From Moritella yayanosii (GTDB taxonomy: Bacteria > Pseudomonadota > Gammaproteobacteria > Enterobacterales > Moritellaceae): a stretch of 64,000 bases of DNA. A program made the translations under genes and the position numbers. The notes beneath the pieces are model-generated. The model worked only from the letters and a program-made list of their open reading frames with translations. It did not search any database and was not told the origin of the DNA. Shown piece by piece: positions 17,909-28,844 of this stretch (position 1 is its first letter; every line of letters starts with the position of its first letter). The stretch is from contig NZ_LS483250.1 of NCBI RefSeq assembly GCF_900465055.1, forward strand, positions 1,302,001 to 1,366,000, given 5' to 3'.

Positions 17909-18777
17909 CTACAATTTCAAACGCCACAAGATCCTAATTTCTTGCATTAATGTACTTATTACTGGCTCGTGAGATCTATTTTTAGCAATCACAAAATGTA
18001 GGGTAGCTGGGAAGTCGATAGCTGAGATTATTTGAACTTTGCCGGCTCTTTCAGCCAAAAGAGCTTCTTCAATTTCTAGCAAACTTAGCCCTAGACCACT
18101 TTTTACTAACGCTAGTCGAGTACCGTCATCACTTGTTTTTAATACCGAAGGGATGTCATTTCCAAGTATCCCTTTTAAGAAATCATCAAAAGGACAGTAG
18201 TCACCCATCATTATCCACTGGTGGATGTTAAGGTCTGCTTGAGTCACTATTTTACTACAATCAAATGTCACTGGAGCCACTGTCGTTATCTGTTGTTCCA
18301 TAACCGCTACACCGATAAAGTCATCGGGAATATCACCAAAAATATAACCTCCATCTAATTGATGTTCTCTAATCTCATTGATGGTTTTCCCAGTTGATTG
18401 TTGGTGAATATCCAAACTGATACCTGGACAGTTTTCTTGTAAATTTTCGACTAATTCAGGTAGTTTAATTTGCTTGGCGGTTAAGTTAATACCTAAGTGA
18501 AATGTCCCTATTATTTCATGTTGGTTACTCGCAGCCAGATTTACTAAATCCAAAGCGCTATCGAGTGTGGTTTGGGCTTTTTTTAACAGTAACTGACCTT
18601 TATCGGTTAACGACATGCCTTTACTGGAACGAATAAATAGAGGCGTGGAGAGTTCTTCTTCAAGTGTTTTAATGTGAGCACTTATCGCGGGAGGTGTGGT
18701 ATATAAACGTTTTGCTGCTTGCGTTAAATTACCTGTTTGAGCAACAGCGACGAAAGAACGTAAGTGATAAAATTCAA
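17909..18777 (-). pseudogene. LysR-type regulator with a frameshift just after the start
   Basis: The frame encodes a complete LysR protein (about 290 residues): winged HTH HLRSFVAVAQTGNLTQAAKR then TPPAISAHIKTLEEE, and a substrate-binding domain ending LMQEIRILWRLKL. Reading upstream in frame gives no start codon before a TAA at about 18792-18794. A TTG at 18775-18777, six bases after a strong AAGGGGGA, would give the usual LysR opening MNFYHLRSFVAVA if one more T were present in its TTTT run. So a one-base deletion (or sequencing error) after codon 2 disables it. An in-frame ATG at 18616 would lack the DNA-binding domain. It is divergent from the rhodanese gene, its likely target. Confidence 0.75.
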
Positions 18778-19010
18778 ATGTAAATCCCCCTTAAATCAGT
18801 CCAATTGAATTCTGTGCAGCATTTTTAGTCAGTATAAGACAAATATAATACCAGCTTCTGGATCCAAGTAACTATTTCACCATTCATTTATCTTGAACAC
18901 TGACTTCAGAAATCACGAATTTCGCATTTAATCCAATCGAGCTAAATTAGCACCATAGAAGTCGAACGATTTACTTCAATCATGAATAACTCATAATACA
19001 AGGAAGATTT

Positions 19011-19445
19011 ATGCCTAACAATACAAACACATTCTTTTACCCAGCGGCACCGGCTCAACAAGCTAACGATTTTTTTGCGGCGAAACTTGCTTGCGAAACT
19101 GATTGTTCAGATGTGTATGCCGCTATTAAAGGAAATAGTAAAGCAAATAATAAAAACTTCATATTATTAGATGTACGCTCTACAGAAGCCTTTGATAAAA
19201 GCCATGCGATAACCGCTGTGAGTATGCCTCACAGTGAAATCAATAGTGAGTCATTCGCAAAATACGATAAGGACACTTTGTTTGTTGTCTATTGTTGGGG
19301 ACCTGGTTGTAATGGTGCGTCCAGAGCAGGCTTAAAAATATCAGCGTTAGGGTTTGCGGTAAAAGAAATGATTGGTGGAATTCATTACTGGGAAGATTTT
19401 GAGCGATACCCTGTTAATCGTCGAGTGACCGAAGTTCAACAATAA
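19011..19445 (+). CDS. Rhodanese-domain sulfurtransferase
   Basis: 144 residues with one rhodanese domain: FILLDVRSTEAFDKSHA, then the active-site loop VVYCWGPGCNGASRAG with the catalytic cysteine in YCW, and a second Cys three residues on. No signal peptide, so cytoplasmic. Such single-domain proteins move sulfane sulfur or sense redox state. The start is an ATG preceded by AAGGAAG at 18999-19005. It is divergent from a LysR gene across about 230 bases, the typical regulator-target arrangement. The aldehyde dehydrogenase remnant follows on the same strand. Confidence 0.85.
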   Translation: MPNNTNTFFYPAAPAQQANDFFAAKLACETDCSDVYAAIKGNSKANNKNFILLDVRSTEAFDKSHAITAVSMPHSEINSESFAKYDKDTLFVVYCWGPGCNGASRAGLKISALGFAVKEMIGGIHYWEDFERYPVNRRVTEVQQ

Positions 19446-19514
19446 CGCCCCAAACTCAATGCATTAAGAGTTACCAACGTAGTTTTTTTCGTCCACTGTT
19501 TAAATAAGTATATT

Positions 19515-20018
19515 ATGGCTCATGAAGATATCTACGAGCAGTTTATGGCGAAGATCATCGAGCGCACCAAGTTGATTAAACGTGGTAACCCACTAGATAC
19601 CGAAACCATGGTTGGTGGCAATATTGAAGAAGTTCACACTGATTATGAAAACGGTTTTTATATCCAACCGACGCTGCTGAAAGACACCAATAAAATGCGC
19701 ATCTTCCAAGAAGAGATCTTTGGCCCTGTGATCGCAGTAACCACCTTCAAGACTGAAGCAGAAGCCCTAGAGCTCGCCAACGATTCTGAATTTGGTTTAG
19801 GTGCTGGAGTTTGGAGCCGCGACATGAATGTTGCTTACCGCATGGGTAGTAAGATCCAAGCGGGTCGAGTGTGGACGAACTGCTATCACATGTACCCTGC
19901 CCACGCAGCGTTTGGTGGATATAAAAAATCAGGTGTCGGCCGCGAAACGCATAAGGTAGCTTTAGAACATGACCAGCAGCCCAAGATTAGTTTTTATGAA
20001 TCAGTTCACATTTTTTAG
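19515..20018 (+). pseudogene. Aldehyde dehydrogenase C-terminal fragment
   Basis: 167 codons that match the C-terminal third of AldB/ExaC-type aldehyde dehydrogenases: [59 protein letters not shown] and [14 protein letters not shown]. The N-terminal NAD-binding domain and catalytic cysteine region (about 330 residues) are absent. A further internal piece of some 35 residues is missing after DTETMVGG. It cannot be active. The first codons ([10 protein letters not shown]) are genuine family sequence used as a new start. Confidence 0.9.
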
Positions 20019-20196
20019 ACTTTTGTTCAGTTTCAATTGTTTATACGGACAAGTATAAATAATCATTAATACTCTAGTGATTTTCTAGTTGCTATGTTGT
20101 AAAATGCGTTTTAGCTTCCTTGGAACTTCAAGGATTTTTACATTTGTAATAATCTTAGGTTAAGTATATTTAAATAAATATTTGTAGGAGATCAGT

Positions 20197-20373
20197 ATGT
20201 TTAGTTTACAAACAGCATTAGACGAACGATTAGCTGTATTGAAGAACAAAAAAGTAAAAAATAAACAGTCCGTTACAACAAATAATATCACAACGGAATA
20301 TATACAGAAATCCCTGAAACAGGCTGGTATTCTTAATAATAAAGGAAAAATTATTAAGAGGATTACATCATAA
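20197..20373 (+). CDS. Small protein, probable antitoxin of an ART toxin
   Basis: 58 codons behind TAGGAG (20185-20190). The product is basic and ends SLKQAGILNNKGKIIKR. A motif like AGIL-x-x-x-G near the C-terminus recurs, as I recall, in small proteins encoded before this toxin type. The stop TAA is followed at once by the ATG of the next gene, a strong coupling signal. The antitoxin role is inferred from size, position and coupling. Confidence 0.6.
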   Translation: MFSLQTALDERLAVLKNKKVKNKQSVTTNNITTEYIQKSLKQAGILNNKGKIIKRITS

Positions 20374-21021
20374 ATGTATGTTTCACCAGGTGTTGTCGTT
20401 GGCTTTCATGGCTGTGATAGAACCGTTTTTGATTCAGTGATCAAAAACGGTTCTTCAATTTCAAATAGTGAAAATGATTATGACTGGTTGGGTCATGGCG
20501 TCTATTTTTGGGAAGGTAGTTATAAAAGAGCTTTTGATTGGGCTAAAAGTAGCAAAAAAATTGAAAAACCAGCTGTTATCGGAGCCTTCATTAAACTTGG
20601 TAACTGCATTGATCTACTTGATTCCGAACACTTAAGTAAAGTTAAGTCTGCTTATGAAATTCTGAAACTTGAATTTGAGGCACTTAATGAACCTTTACCT
20701 GAAAATAAAATTAAAGTTAATGGTATTAGCTTTGTTAGAGAGCTGGATTGCCAAGTGATTTTAAGGTTACAGCAATTAAATAACGAACTCATAGTTCAAG
20801 ATCTAGGTTTGCCTGATATGGTTAACCAGAATAAGCGTAAAGTCCAAAACAGCCCTGAATTTATTGATTCAGTAAGAGGCATGTTTCCTGAAGGGTCTGA
20901 CTTATATTCAGGTGCAGGTTTTCGAGATAAAAATCATATCCAACTTTGCATTGTAAATCCAAACTGTATTATAGGCTACTTTGACCCTATTCAGCATAAT
21001 ACTTGGTACAAAAAAATCTGA
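20374..21021 (+). CDS. Probable PARP-like ADP-ribosyltransferase toxin
   Basis: 215 residues, soluble, no signal peptide. The N-terminal half follows the PARP/ART signature: GFHGCD (the NAD-contacting His) at about 9-14, a glycine-containing loop, then WLGHGVYFWEGSYKRAFDWA (the aromatic G-x-Y-F strand and helix). Near the C-terminus KNHIQLCIVNPNCIIGYF fits the last core strand, where a Gln or Glu would complete an H-Y-Q/E triad. Predicted to transfer ADP-ribose to a cellular target. The adjacent 58-residue gene, fused stop-to-start, would neutralise it. The fold call is by motif reading only. Confidence 0.65.
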   Translation: MYVSPGVVVGFHGCDRTVFDSVIKNGSSISNSENDYDWLGHGVYFWEGSYKRAFDWAKSSKKIEKPAVIGAFIKLGNCIDLLDSEHLSKVKSAYEILKLEFEALNEPLPENKIKVNGISFVRELDCQVILRLQQLNNELIVQDLGLPDMVNQNKRKVQNSPEFIDSVRGMFPEGSDLYSGAGFRDKNHIQLCIVNPNCIIGYFDPIQHNTWYKKI

Positions 21022-21269
21022 GCCCCAACAACCAGTAAGCTGACGGCCAACGCGTAGCACTTTTAAACCCGAGTAGTTTAGTAGTTATGACGTGTTGCTA
21101 TAACTTATCCAAAATTAAAACTCACTCCCCCCACCATACCAAACATCACCAACACATAATAACTTGCATTTTATTGCTAACTAACAGATCATTTGTATAG
21201 TCAATTAAGTTTAATTGATTACGCCATTATTACAGCTATTAAAATTTGACGTTATTAAGGTTAGACGCT
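21022..21269. other. Intergenic region upstream of hutC
   Basis: No gene seen. TTTGTATAGTCAAT (about 21192-21205) partly resembles the TGTATATACA operator found before hutI and may be a weaker HutC site. The ribosome site TTAAGG lies 10 bases before the chosen hutC start. Confidence 0.35.
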
Positions 21270-21974
21270 ATGAACAGTTCGCCGCGCTATATTCAAATCC
21301 AAGACTTCATCCATGAGAAAATCAATTCTCACGTTTGGCTGCCTGGTAATAAGATCCCCACAGAGCTCGAATTAACCAAACAATTTAATGTCAGCCGGAT
21401 GACAGTCAATAAAGCCATTCGCGATCTCGTCAACCAAGGTCTATTAACAAGAACCCCACGCTTGGGTACATTTGTATGTCAAAAAAAGGTTGAATCATCA
21501 CTCAGTGATATTCGTAATATTGCTGATGAGATCCGTCAACGTGGTAAAATATACAGTAATAAAATACTGCGTCAGGTGACAATACAAGCGAATGATGAAA
21601 TAGCGATGAGACTAGGCGTAAAACTTGACACATCCATTTTCTTTAGTGAAATCATACACTATGAGGACGATATTGCATTACAACTGGAACTACGTTGGGT
21701 CAATCCACAGTTTGCACCAGAGTACATAACACAGGATTTCAGTTTAGCGACACCGAATGAATACCTCACCAAAAATTGTCCATTAAGTTCAATTGAGCAT
21801 ACGGTTGAAGCGGTCATGCCAACCCAGTCTATCCAGCAGCACTTAAGCCTAACAGCGCTGCAACCTTGTTTGTTACTCAATCGTCGTACCTGGAGCAAGC
21901 AGTCTCTGATTAGTGTTGCCTTGCTTTATCATCCAGCAGATAAATACAAACTCAGCCTTAAAGCTGAAATATAG
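21270..21974 (+). CDS. hutC: HutC, GntR-family repressor of histidine utilisation
   Basis: 234 residues. The N-terminal winged HTH (about 10-70) reads LPGNKIPTELELTKQFNVSR and MTVNKAIRDLVNQGLLTR. The C-terminal UTRA domain (about 85-230) binds urocanate in this family, which releases the operator. I chose the ATG at 21270 (MNSSPRYIQIQ) behind TTAAGG instead of a TTG at 21246, since family members begin just before the PRYxQI segment. It is immediately upstream of hutIGUH on the same strand but has its own spacer with an operator, so it probably forms a separate unit. Confidence 0.93.
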   Translation: MNSSPRYIQIQDFIHEKINSHVWLPGNKIPTELELTKQFNVSRMTVNKAIRDLVNQGLLTRTPRLGTFVCQKKVESSLSDIRNIADEIRQRGKIYSNKILRQVTIQANDEIAMRLGVKLDTSIFFSEIIHYEDDIALQLELRWVNPQFAPEYITQDFSLATPNEYLTKNCPLSSIEHTVEAVMPTQSIQQHLSLTALQPCLLLNRRTWSKQSLISVALLYHPADKYKLSLKAEI

Positions 21975-22146
21975 CACTGCTTATTGTCCGCTAATTCAAA
22001 TTATTACGCCAAACTATTATGCTAAACAGTGTATCGGTTTAATATCGACATACATCATAAAAACAGTCTCAAAAAATTAACAAAACCACAACAGATCACA
22101 ACAATCCGATTTAAAACTTGCTCTTCCTGCTTAAATTGTCTATTTA

Positions 22147-22160
22147 ATTGTATATACATT
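22147..22160. promoter_or_regulatory. HutC operator before hutI
   Basis: ATTGTATATACATT contains the perfect palindrome TGTATATACA (22149-22158), 21 bases before the hutI start and matching the TGTAT/ATACA type of site known for HutC repressors. Binding here would block ribosomal access and transcription of hutIGUH. Confidence 0.7.
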
Positions 22161-22178
22161 TAAAAGCGTGAGAGCCTG

Positions 22179-23390
22179 ATGAGTCTATTGCTAACCAATA
22201 CAACGATTGTATCTATGGATCAAAGTGATTCAGATTACCAAACACAACCTAATTGCTACATTGCAATTGAGCACGCTAAGATAGTTAAAATTGGTCCGAT
22301 GCAGCAATGCCCGACCGCAGACTACTCACAAATTATCGATTGCCAAGGCCGCCTTATTACACCGGGTCTTATCGACTGTCACACCCATCTGGTTTTTGCT
22401 GGTAACCGCGCTAAAGAATTTGAACAACGCTTAACGGGCGTACCGTATGAAACAATTGCTAAACAAGGTGGCGGCATCCTTTCGACTGTTAACGCCACTC
22501 GCGCCGCAAGCGAAAGCCAACTTGTTGAACTCGCCCTACAACGTCTGTCAGCACTGACCGCAGATGGCGTCACCACGATTGAAATCAAATCGGGTTATGG
22601 TTTAACCCTGGAAGATGAATTAAAAATGCTTCGCGCGGCTAAACAATTAGAACAACACGCAAGCATCAAGGTATCAACAACACTACTGGCCGCGCACGCA
22701 GTACCCCCTGAATATAAAGACAATGCCGATAACTATATCCGTTATGTGTGTGACGAAATAATACCAGCCGCCGTGGCAGCTAAGCTCGTGGACTCTGTGG
22801 ATGTATTCTGCGAAAGTATTGGCTTTAACTTGGCGCAAACCAAAGCCGTATTCGAAGCCGCTTTATCTCACAGCTTAGGCATTAAAGGTCACACCGAGCA
22901 ATTAAGTAACCTCGGCGGCAGTGAACTGGCCGCAACAATGGGCGCCACCTCGGTTGATCATATTGAATTCCTTGACGAACAAGGCGTGAAAGCACTTGCC
23001 CAGCATGGCACTGTCGCTACCCTGCTGCCCGGCGCATTCTACTTTTTAAGAGAAACCCAATTACCGCCAATTGATTTACTGCGTCAACATAACGTGCCAA
23101 TGGCATTAGCAACCGATTTTAATCCAGGTACCTCCCCTATCGCATCCTTAACTATGATGATGAATATGGGCTGTACTTTATTTAGATTAACACCTGAAGA
23201 AGCATTACGTGGCGTAACTTGCCATGCCGCACGCGCATTAGGGTTACAAGATTCACGCGGTCAAATACGTGTTGGCTATGATGCTGATTTGGCAATTTGG
23301 AATATCGACCATCCTGCCCAGCTCGCTTATGAAGTGGGTACACCAAGACTGCACTCTCGCATCGTTAACGGAGAGATTTGTCATGACTAA
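22179..23390 (+). CDS. hutI: Imidazolonepropionase
   Basis: 403 residues, amidohydrolase fold. The metal motif is [12 protein letters not shown] (H68, H70), with later metal and catalytic residues in [28 protein letters not shown] and [11 protein letters not shown]. It hydrolyses imidazolone-5-propionate to formiminoglutamate, step 3 of histidine breakdown. The start ATG follows a GAGAG site. The 3' end overlaps hutG by 8 bases (ATGACTAA), showing translational coupling. Confidence 0.97.
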   Translation: MSLLLTNTTIVSMDQSDSDYQTQPNCYIAIEHAKIVKIGPMQQCPTADYSQIIDCQGRLITPGLIDCHTHLVFAGNRAKEFEQRLTGVPYETIAKQGGGILSTVNATRAASESQLVELALQRLSALTADGVTTIEIKSGYGLTLEDELKMLRAAKQLEQHASIKVSTTLLAAHAVPPEYKDNADNYIRYVCDEIIPAAVAAKLVDSVDVFCESIGFNLAQTKAVFEAALSHSLGIKGHTEQLSNLGGSELAATMGATSVDHIEFLDEQGVKALAQHGTVATLLPGAFYFLRETQLPPIDLLRQHNVPMALATDFNPGTSPIASLTMMMNMGCTLFRLTPEEALRGVTCHAARALGLQDSRGQIRVGYDADLAIWNIDHPAQLAYEVGTPRLHSRIVNGEICHD

Positions 23391-24429
23391 AACCACGCCC
23401 CCCGCAACAAGTAATTACGCTGCTACCGATGCCGATATTTGGCAGGGTCGTATTGACGCCGAAGACGGTGAAGCAGGCATGCGTTTTCATCAGAAAGTCA
23501 CTTTAATCGATGATGACGAGCAACTAACAAACCAAGCAGGTGTTGTCCTACTCGGCTTCGCTTGTGACGAAGGTGTGAAACGTAATAAAGGCCGTGTTGG
23601 CGCAGTACAAGCACCGGATATTATCCGCAAAGCGCTGGCGAATACCGCATGGCATCATGACAACGCAACGAATACCTCGACTTTCGTTGATGCAGGGAAT
23701 ATCTATTGCAGCGATACTGATTTAGCCGCTAGCCAAAAAGAACTGGCTAACTATGTTGAGACAGCCCTCAACAAACAAAACAAAGTAATGGTATTAGGCG
23801 GTGGACACGAAATCGCTTGGGGAACATTCCAAGGGTTGGCGCAACATTTCCAAACAACAAAGGTGAACAAACCAAAGATCGGCATTATTAACTTTGATGC
23901 CCATTTTGATTTACGTACCTATTCGACAGATGGTCAAGCATTCCCGACTAGCTCAGGCACGCCATTCAATCAGATAGCCAAACACTGCCAACAATTAGGC
24001 TGGGAGTTTAACTACGCCTGCCTTGGTGTCAGTCGCGCCAGTAATACCCAAGCGTTATTCACCCTTGCCGATCAACTTGGGGTGCATTATCGCGAAGACC
24101 ACCAGTTGGCTTCTTATCATCTTGCCGAACGTATCGAAGAATTAACCGCATTTATTGATAACGTGGATCACCTCTATCTGACCATAGATATCGATGTATT
24201 CTCTGCGTCCACAGCGCCCGGTGTTAGCGCACCCGCAGCACGTGGGGTGAATTATGAAAGTGTCGAAGCCTTACTCCAACCGATCTTTAACGCTAAAAAT
24301 AGCGCAGGCCAGGCAAAACTAATCATTGCTGACCTAGCCGAATACAATCCAAATTTTGATATAGACAATCAAACGGCACGACTTGCAGCACGATTAACGT
24401 GGGACATCACCCGCGCCATGTTTAAGTGA
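23383..24429 (+). CDS. hutG: Formimidoylglutamase
   Basis: 348 residues, arginase/agmatinase family. Mn-binding motifs are [18 protein letters not shown] and [10 protein letters not shown]. It cleaves N-formimino-glutamate to glutamate and formamide, the last step of the short pathway. I chose the ATG at 23383 ([10 protein letters not shown]) inside the hutI stop region, behind GGAGAG. An upstream extension of the frame overlaps hutI deeply and is not credible. Confidence 0.96.
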   Translation: MTKTTPPATSNYAATDADIWQGRIDAEDGEAGMRFHQKVTLIDDDEQLTNQAGVVLLGFACDEGVKRNKGRVGAVQAPDIIRKALANTAWHHDNATNTSTFVDAGNIYCSDTDLAASQKELANYVETALNKQNKVMVLGGGHEIAWGTFQGLAQHFQTTKVNKPKIGIINFDAHFDLRTYSTDGQAFPTSSGTPFNQIAKHCQQLGWEFNYACLGVSRASNTQALFTLADQLGVHYREDHQLASYHLAERIEELTAFIDNVDHLYLTIDIDVFSASTAPGVSAPAARGVNYESVEALLQPIFNAKNSAGQAKLIIADLAEYNPNFDIDNQTARLAARLTWDITRAMFK

Positions 24430-24442
24430 AAAGGAAATCCTA

Positions 24443-26128
24443 ATGACTGATAAACGTTTAGATACGTCTCGTACTATCATTGCCCCTCACGGCACAAAAC
24501 TCAACGCGAAATCATGGCAAACCGAAGCGCCATTAAGAATGTTGATGAACAACCTACACCCAGACGTTGCTGAGCATCCGCATGCATTGGTTGTTTATGG
24601 GGGCATTGGCCGCGCGGCGCGTGATTGGGAATGTTACGACAAAATAGTCGAAGTGCTAAAACGTTTAGAAGATGACGAAACACTCCTTGTACAGTCAGGT
24701 AAACCGGTTGGTGTATTCAAAACCCACACCAATGCACCGCGTGTACTGATTGCCAACTCAAACCTAGTGCCACATTGGGCAAACTGGGAACACTTCAACA
24801 AGCTCGATAAAGCAGGCTTGATGATGTACGGGCAGATGACCGCTGGTTCTTGGATCTACATTGGCTCACAAGGCATTGTGCAAGGTACTTACGAAACATT
24901 CGTGGCCATGGCGAAACAACATTTTGACGGTCAGGCACAAGGTCGTTGGGTGCTTACTGGTGGTTTAGGGGGTATGGGTGGCGCGCAACCGCTTGCAGCA
25001 ACAATGGCAGGCTTCTCGATGATTGCCGTTGAATGTGATGAATCACGTATCGATTATCGCTTACGTACCGGTTATATCGATAAGAAAGCCACAACCCTTG
25101 ATGAAGCATTAGCGCTACTTGATGAAGCAATCAAAAACAAGCAACCAACCTCGATTGGCCTACTTGGTAATGCCGCCGATATTTTCCCTGAATTAGTGAA
25201 ACGTGGTGTCGTGCCAGATTGTACTACCGACCAAACATCGGCACATGATCCACTTAATGGTTATCTGCCACAAGGCTGGACCATGGCGCACGCGGCATCA
25301 ATGCGTAAAGAAGATGAAGCGGCGGTTGTTAAAGCCGCTAAGCAGTCAATGGCAATTCAGGTGCAGGCCATGTTAGATTTACAAAAAGCAGGTTCTGCAA
25401 CGGTTGATTATGGTAATAACATCCGTCAAATGGCACTGGAAGAAGGCGTTGAAAACGCGTTTGATTTCCCCGGTTTTGTACCCGCTTATATCCGTCCGCT
25501 GTTCTGTGAAGGCATAGGTCCTTTCCGTTGGGTGGCATTGTCTGGCGACCCAGAAGATATCTACAAAACCGATCAAAAAGTAAAAGAGCTGATCCCTGAT
25601 AATCCACAGTTACACAACTGGTTAGACATGGCGCGCGAGCGTATTCAATTCCAAGGTCTGCCAGCACGTATTTGTTGGGTGGGCTTAAAAGACCGCCAAC
25701 GTCTTGGTTTAGCTTTTAACGAAATGGTTAAAAATGGCGAGCTTAAAGCGCCAATTGTGATTGGTCGTGATCACCTTGATTCCGGTTCAGTTGCCAGCCC
25801 TAACCGTGAAACCGAAGGCATGATGGATGGTTCTGATGCCGTATCAGATTGGCCACTGTTAAACGCCCTGCTCAATACCGCAAGTGGCGCGACTTGGGTA
25901 TCACTGCACCATGGCGGCGGTGTCGGCATGGGCTTCTCTCAACATTCAGGCATGGTGGTACTTTGTGACGGTACCGATGATGCCCATGAACGTGTTAGCC
26001 GTGTATTACGCAACGATCCCGCCACAGGCGTGATGCGTCATGCAGATGCAGGTTATGAACTTGCTAAAACCTGCGCCAAAGAACAACACTTAGACCTACC
26101 GATGCTTAATACAGCCAATAATAAATAG
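24443..26128 (+). CDS. hutU: Urocanate hydratase
   Basis: 561 residues, full length for the family. The tightly bound NAD site includes the Gly-rich [13 protein letters not shown], and the active-site region includes the conserved cysteine in [11 protein letters not shown] and [17 protein letters not shown]. It converts urocanate to imidazolone propionate, step 2. AAAGGAAA precedes the ATG, and the spacer after hutG is only 13 bases. Confidence 0.97.
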   Translation: MTDKRLDTSRTIIAPHGTKLNAKSWQTEAPLRMLMNNLHPDVAEHPHALVVYGGIGRAARDWECYDKIVEVLKRLEDDETLLVQSGKPVGVFKTHTNAPRVLIANSNLVPHWANWEHFNKLDKAGLMMYGQMTAGSWIYIGSQGIVQGTYETFVAMAKQHFDGQAQGRWVLTGGLGGMGGAQPLAATMAGFSMIAVECDESRIDYRLRTGYIDKKATTLDEALALLDEAIKNKQPTSIGLLGNAADIFPELVKRGVVPDCTTDQTSAHDPLNGYLPQGWTMAHAASMRKEDEAAVVKAAKQSMAIQVQAMLDLQKAGSATVDYGNNIRQMALEEGVENAFDFPGFVPAYIRPLFCEGIGPFRWVALSGDPEDIYKTDQKVKELIPDNPQLHNWLDMARERIQFQGLPARICWVGLKDRQRLGLAFNEMVKNGELKAPIVIGRDHLDSGSVASPNRETEGMMDGSDAVSDWPLLNALLNTASGATWVSLHHGGGVGMGFSQHSGMVVLCDGTDDAHERVSRVLRNDPATGVMRHADAGYELAKTCAKEQHLDLPMLNTANNK

Positions 26129-26146
26129 ATAATCTTGGAGAACAAC

Positions 26147-27679
26147 ATGTACAAACTTACAATTAAACCAGGGTTATTAACACTGGCACAGCTTCGTCAA
26201 ATCAGTCGAGCCCCTGTACAGGTGTCGCTCGACCCGAGCTGCTTTGATGACATTCATGCCAGCACAGAAGTGGTAAATAATGTGATAGCAGAAGGCCGTA
26301 CTGCTTACGGTATTAATACCGGTTTTGGCCTGCTTGCTAATACCCGTATCGCGCCTGAAGATCTCGAAACGCTGCAACGCAGTATCGTGTTATCCCATGC
26401 GGCAGGTATCGGCGAGTTAATGAACGATGAAACCGTGCGGTTGATGATGGTGCTTAAAATTAACAGCCTAGCGCGTGGCTTTTCAGGTATTCGTTTATCG
26501 GTTATTGAAGCCTTGATGCAATTGGTGAATGCCGAAGTTTACCCCTGCGTACCAAAAAAAGGCTCAGTGGGTGCATCTGGCGATCTCGCCCCACTTGCTC
26601 ACATGAGCACAGTTTTACTGGGCGAAGGTGAAGCGCGTTATCAAGGTAAAATGATTACTGGTGAAGAAGCATTGGTGATTGCAGGCATGCAGAAGATCAC
26701 GTTAGCACCAAAAGAAGGACTAGCCTTGTTAAACGGTACCCAAGCATCTACTGCATTTGGCCTTGAAGGTTTGTTTGCTGCCGAAGATCTGTTTGCATCT
26801 GCGACCTTATGCGGCGCAATGACAGTGGAAGCTGCGCTTGGTAGCCGTCGTCCGTTTGATCCACGTGTCCACCGTGTGCGTGGTCATCGCTCACAAATGG
26901 ATTCTGCGACTATGTATCGTCACATACTTGAATTTAGCAGTGAAATTGGTGATTCTCACACTGAATGTGAAAAAGTCCAAGACCCTTATTCACTGCGTTG
27001 TCAACCACAAGTGATGGGCGCCTGTTTACAACAGATCCGTAATTCAGCTGAGATATATGAAGTCGAAGCCAACTCAGTATCAGATAATCCGTTAGTGTTT
27101 GCCGATGATGGCGATATTATCTCAGCGGGTAACTTTCACGCCGAACCGATTGCGATGGCCAGTGATAACCTTGCGCTAGCGATTGCAGAGATAGGCAGTT
27201 TATCAGAACGTCGTATGGCACTATTGATTGACAATAGCTTAAGCAAATTACCCCCATTCCTCGTAGATAATGGCGGTGTTAACTCTGGTTTTATGATCGC
27301 ACAGGTAACCGCAGCGGCGTTAGCCAGTGAGAACAAATCATTAGCCCATCCAGCATCGGTCGATAGTTTACCAACGTCTGCCAACCAAGAAGACCACGTA
27401 TCTATGGCGACCTTTGCTGGGCGTCGATTGAAAGACATGGCTGAAAATACCCGTGGTATCTTAGCGGTTGAGCTGTTATCTGCGGCACAAGGGCTTGATT
27501 TCAGAGCTCCGCTAACATCATCCCCGTTAATTGAACAGGCGAAAGCAGAATTGCGTGAACGCGTCGATTTCTACGACAAAGACCGTTATTTTGCCCCTGA
27601 TATTGCTAAAGCCAATCAACTGCTGCTAGAAGCGGCCCACAACAAGCTTGTCGGTCGTGACATGTTACCCAGCTTCTAG
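26147..27679 (+). CDS. hutH: Histidine ammonia-lyase
   Basis: 510 residues. The MIO prosthetic group forms from Ala-Ser-Gly at residues 143-145 ([16 protein letters not shown]). Y53-type catalytic residues lie in [11 protein letters not shown], and the SDNPLVF and [15 protein letters not shown] segments are typical. It deaminates histidine to urocanate, the first step and the source of the inducer of HutC. I chose the ATG at 26147 behind TTGGAG instead of a TTG at 26135. It is the last gene of hutIGUH and is followed by a hairpin. Confidence 0.97.
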   Translation: MYKLTIKPGLLTLAQLRQISRAPVQVSLDPSCFDDIHASTEVVNNVIAEGRTAYGINTGFGLLANTRIAPEDLETLQRSIVLSHAAGIGELMNDETVRLMMVLKINSLARGFSGIRLSVIEALMQLVNAEVYPCVPKKGSVGASGDLAPLAHMSTVLLGEGEARYQGKMITGEEALVIAGMQKITLAPKEGLALLNGTQASTAFGLEGLFAAEDLFASATLCGAMTVEAALGSRRPFDPRVHRVRGHRSQMDSATMYRHILEFSSEIGDSHTECEKVQDPYSLRCQPQVMGACLQQIRNSAEIYEVEANSVSDNPLVFADDGDIISAGNFHAEPIAMASDNLALAIAEIGSLSERRMALLIDNSLSKLPPFLVDNGGVNSGFMIAQVTAAALASENKSLAHPASVDSLPTSANQEDHVSMATFAGRRLKDMAENTRGILAVELLSAAQGLDFRAPLTSSPLIEQAKAELRERVDFYDKDRYFAPDIAKANQLLLEAAHNKLVGRDMLPSF

Positions 27680-27696
27680 TTTAAATAAACTTAGCC

Positions 27697-27730
27697 AGGC
27701 TTAATAGAATATGCTGTTAAGCCTTTAAAT
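27697..27730 (+). terminator. Terminator-like hairpin after hutH
   Basis: AGGCTTAA pairs with TTAAGCCT (8 bp, 12-base loop) 18 bases after the hutH stop, followed by the T/A-rich TTAAATTAG. Confidence 0.6.
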
Positions 27731-27845
27731 TAGTTACATTAAATAGAAATAACGCCCCCACGTCACTGCCACAGTCCATCCATAAATGAAACATAAATCG
27801 GTCGTAAAAGCGACAAATTGGTTCTCGCATTAACAATTGGCTTTA

Positions 27846-28481
27846 TTAGCTTATTCTTATAACACTTCTTATTAATTCTATCGTCAACTTAGCATCTTTG
27901 TAATCAATCGGTATTTTTACCAGCTTATCTTTTTTATCCTCGTTAACGATAAACAGAGAAGGAAAATTAGTACCACCGATTGAACGCGCAAAACCAATTT
28001 CGGTTAATAAAGCTTGATGTGTTTGCTCAGATAAAAACGCAGTTTCAAATTGGTTCATGTCTAAACCAATTTGTGTAGCCAATTTAATCAACACGGTATT
28101 ATCACTCGGATCCTGCGCATTAAGATAATAAGCCGCTTGTATCGCATTGAGCATATCCAATTCTGCACCTTGCGCTCGTGCGGCAATAATAGCGCGACAA
28201 GCAGGATAAGTAGCACGTCGAGGAGTATTCTCAGTCCAAAATTCATAGTTAAATTTGGTGCCGAGGAAGTTCTCAATTTTCTTCCAATAAGAAGCGATTT
28301 GTGCCTGCATCATTTCTGGCATAGGCTCGTCTGTATCAGATGCCAAACCGCCCAATACATAAATAATCTCGACATCATCAGCAATCGTTTGTTTTATTTT
28401 ATCCCACGTTGGTTTATAGCCCCAGCACCACGAACACATGGGATCATAAACGTGATACAGTTTTGGTTTTGTCGCAGGCAT
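27846..28481 (-). CDS. DsbA-family thioredoxin-fold protein
   Basis: 211 residues. The CxxC active site is in YDPMCSWCWGYKPTWDK near the N-terminus (CSWC at about 16-19), and the cis-Pro loop is in GGTNFPSLFIV. No signal peptide, so cytoplasmic. This is the FrnE-like/DsbA family related to 2-hydroxychromene-carboxylate isomerases. The role is probably thiol-disulfide exchange or GSH-linked detoxification, with the exact substrate unknown. It follows the DUF1971 gene by 12 bases on the same strand, so the two are probably co-transcribed. Confidence 0.85.
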   Translation of the reverse strand: MPATKPKLYHVYDPMCSWCWGYKPTWDKIKQTIADDVEIIYVLGGLASDTDEPMPEMMQAQIASYWKKIENFLGTKFNYEFWTENTPRRATYPACRAIIAARAQGAELDMLNAIQAAYYLNAQDPSDNTVLIKLATQIGLDMNQFETAFLSEQTHQALLTEIGFARSIGGTNFPSLFIVNEDKKDKLVKIPIDYKDAKLTIELIRSVIRIS

Positions 28482-28493
28482 TGGTACTTTCCT

Positions 28494-28844
28494 TTAATCA
28501 TTACGTTCTGATCGATTTTCGGCAACGATATCTGAGTCTTTCTGGGCGTAAAAGTCGACTCTAAAGCGAGTATCATCCGTCATAAACTCGATTTTATGCC
28601 AATACTCAGGCGGGGAAATAGCCGTTTCATCTTGTGCGATGACTATCTCTTGCTCTATCTCGCCTCGTCTTTCGGTAAAACCATAAAATTTTAACGAACC
28701 AGCAATAACAATAATTTTTCCGTAAACGCCCGCGCGGGTATTATGCAAATGTAAGAACATTTTAGGAATATTATCAGGCGTAAAAACAGGCGTTGATTTG
28801 TAGTTCACAAAATCAGTTGGGATTGTCGGCATAAGCACACTCAC
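28494..28844 (-). CDS. DUF1971 (YeaR/TehB-like cupin) protein
   Basis: 116 residues with the family signature PTDFVNYKSTPVFTPDNIPK, FLHLHNTRAGVYGKIIVIAG and PPEYWHKIEF. The small beta-barrel (cupin-like) fold has His residues in HLHNT and YWH that could bind a metal. E. coli YeaR is induced by nitrate and NO; whether this one is cannot be seen. It lies first in a probable operon with the DsbA-like gene. The shorter start MPTIPTDFVN is an equally good choice. Confidence 0.8.
   Translation of the reverse strand: MSVLMPTIPTDFVNYKSTPVFTPDNIPKMFLHLHNTRAGVYGKIIVIAGSLKFYGFTERRGEIEQEIVIAQDETAISPPEYWHKIEFMTDDTRFRVDFYAQKDSDIVAENRSERND

Noticed and set aside
23269-24429. Longer hutG start inside hutI
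   Set aside because: It would overlap hutI by 122 bases; the ATG at 23383 has a good ribosome site and family N-terminus.
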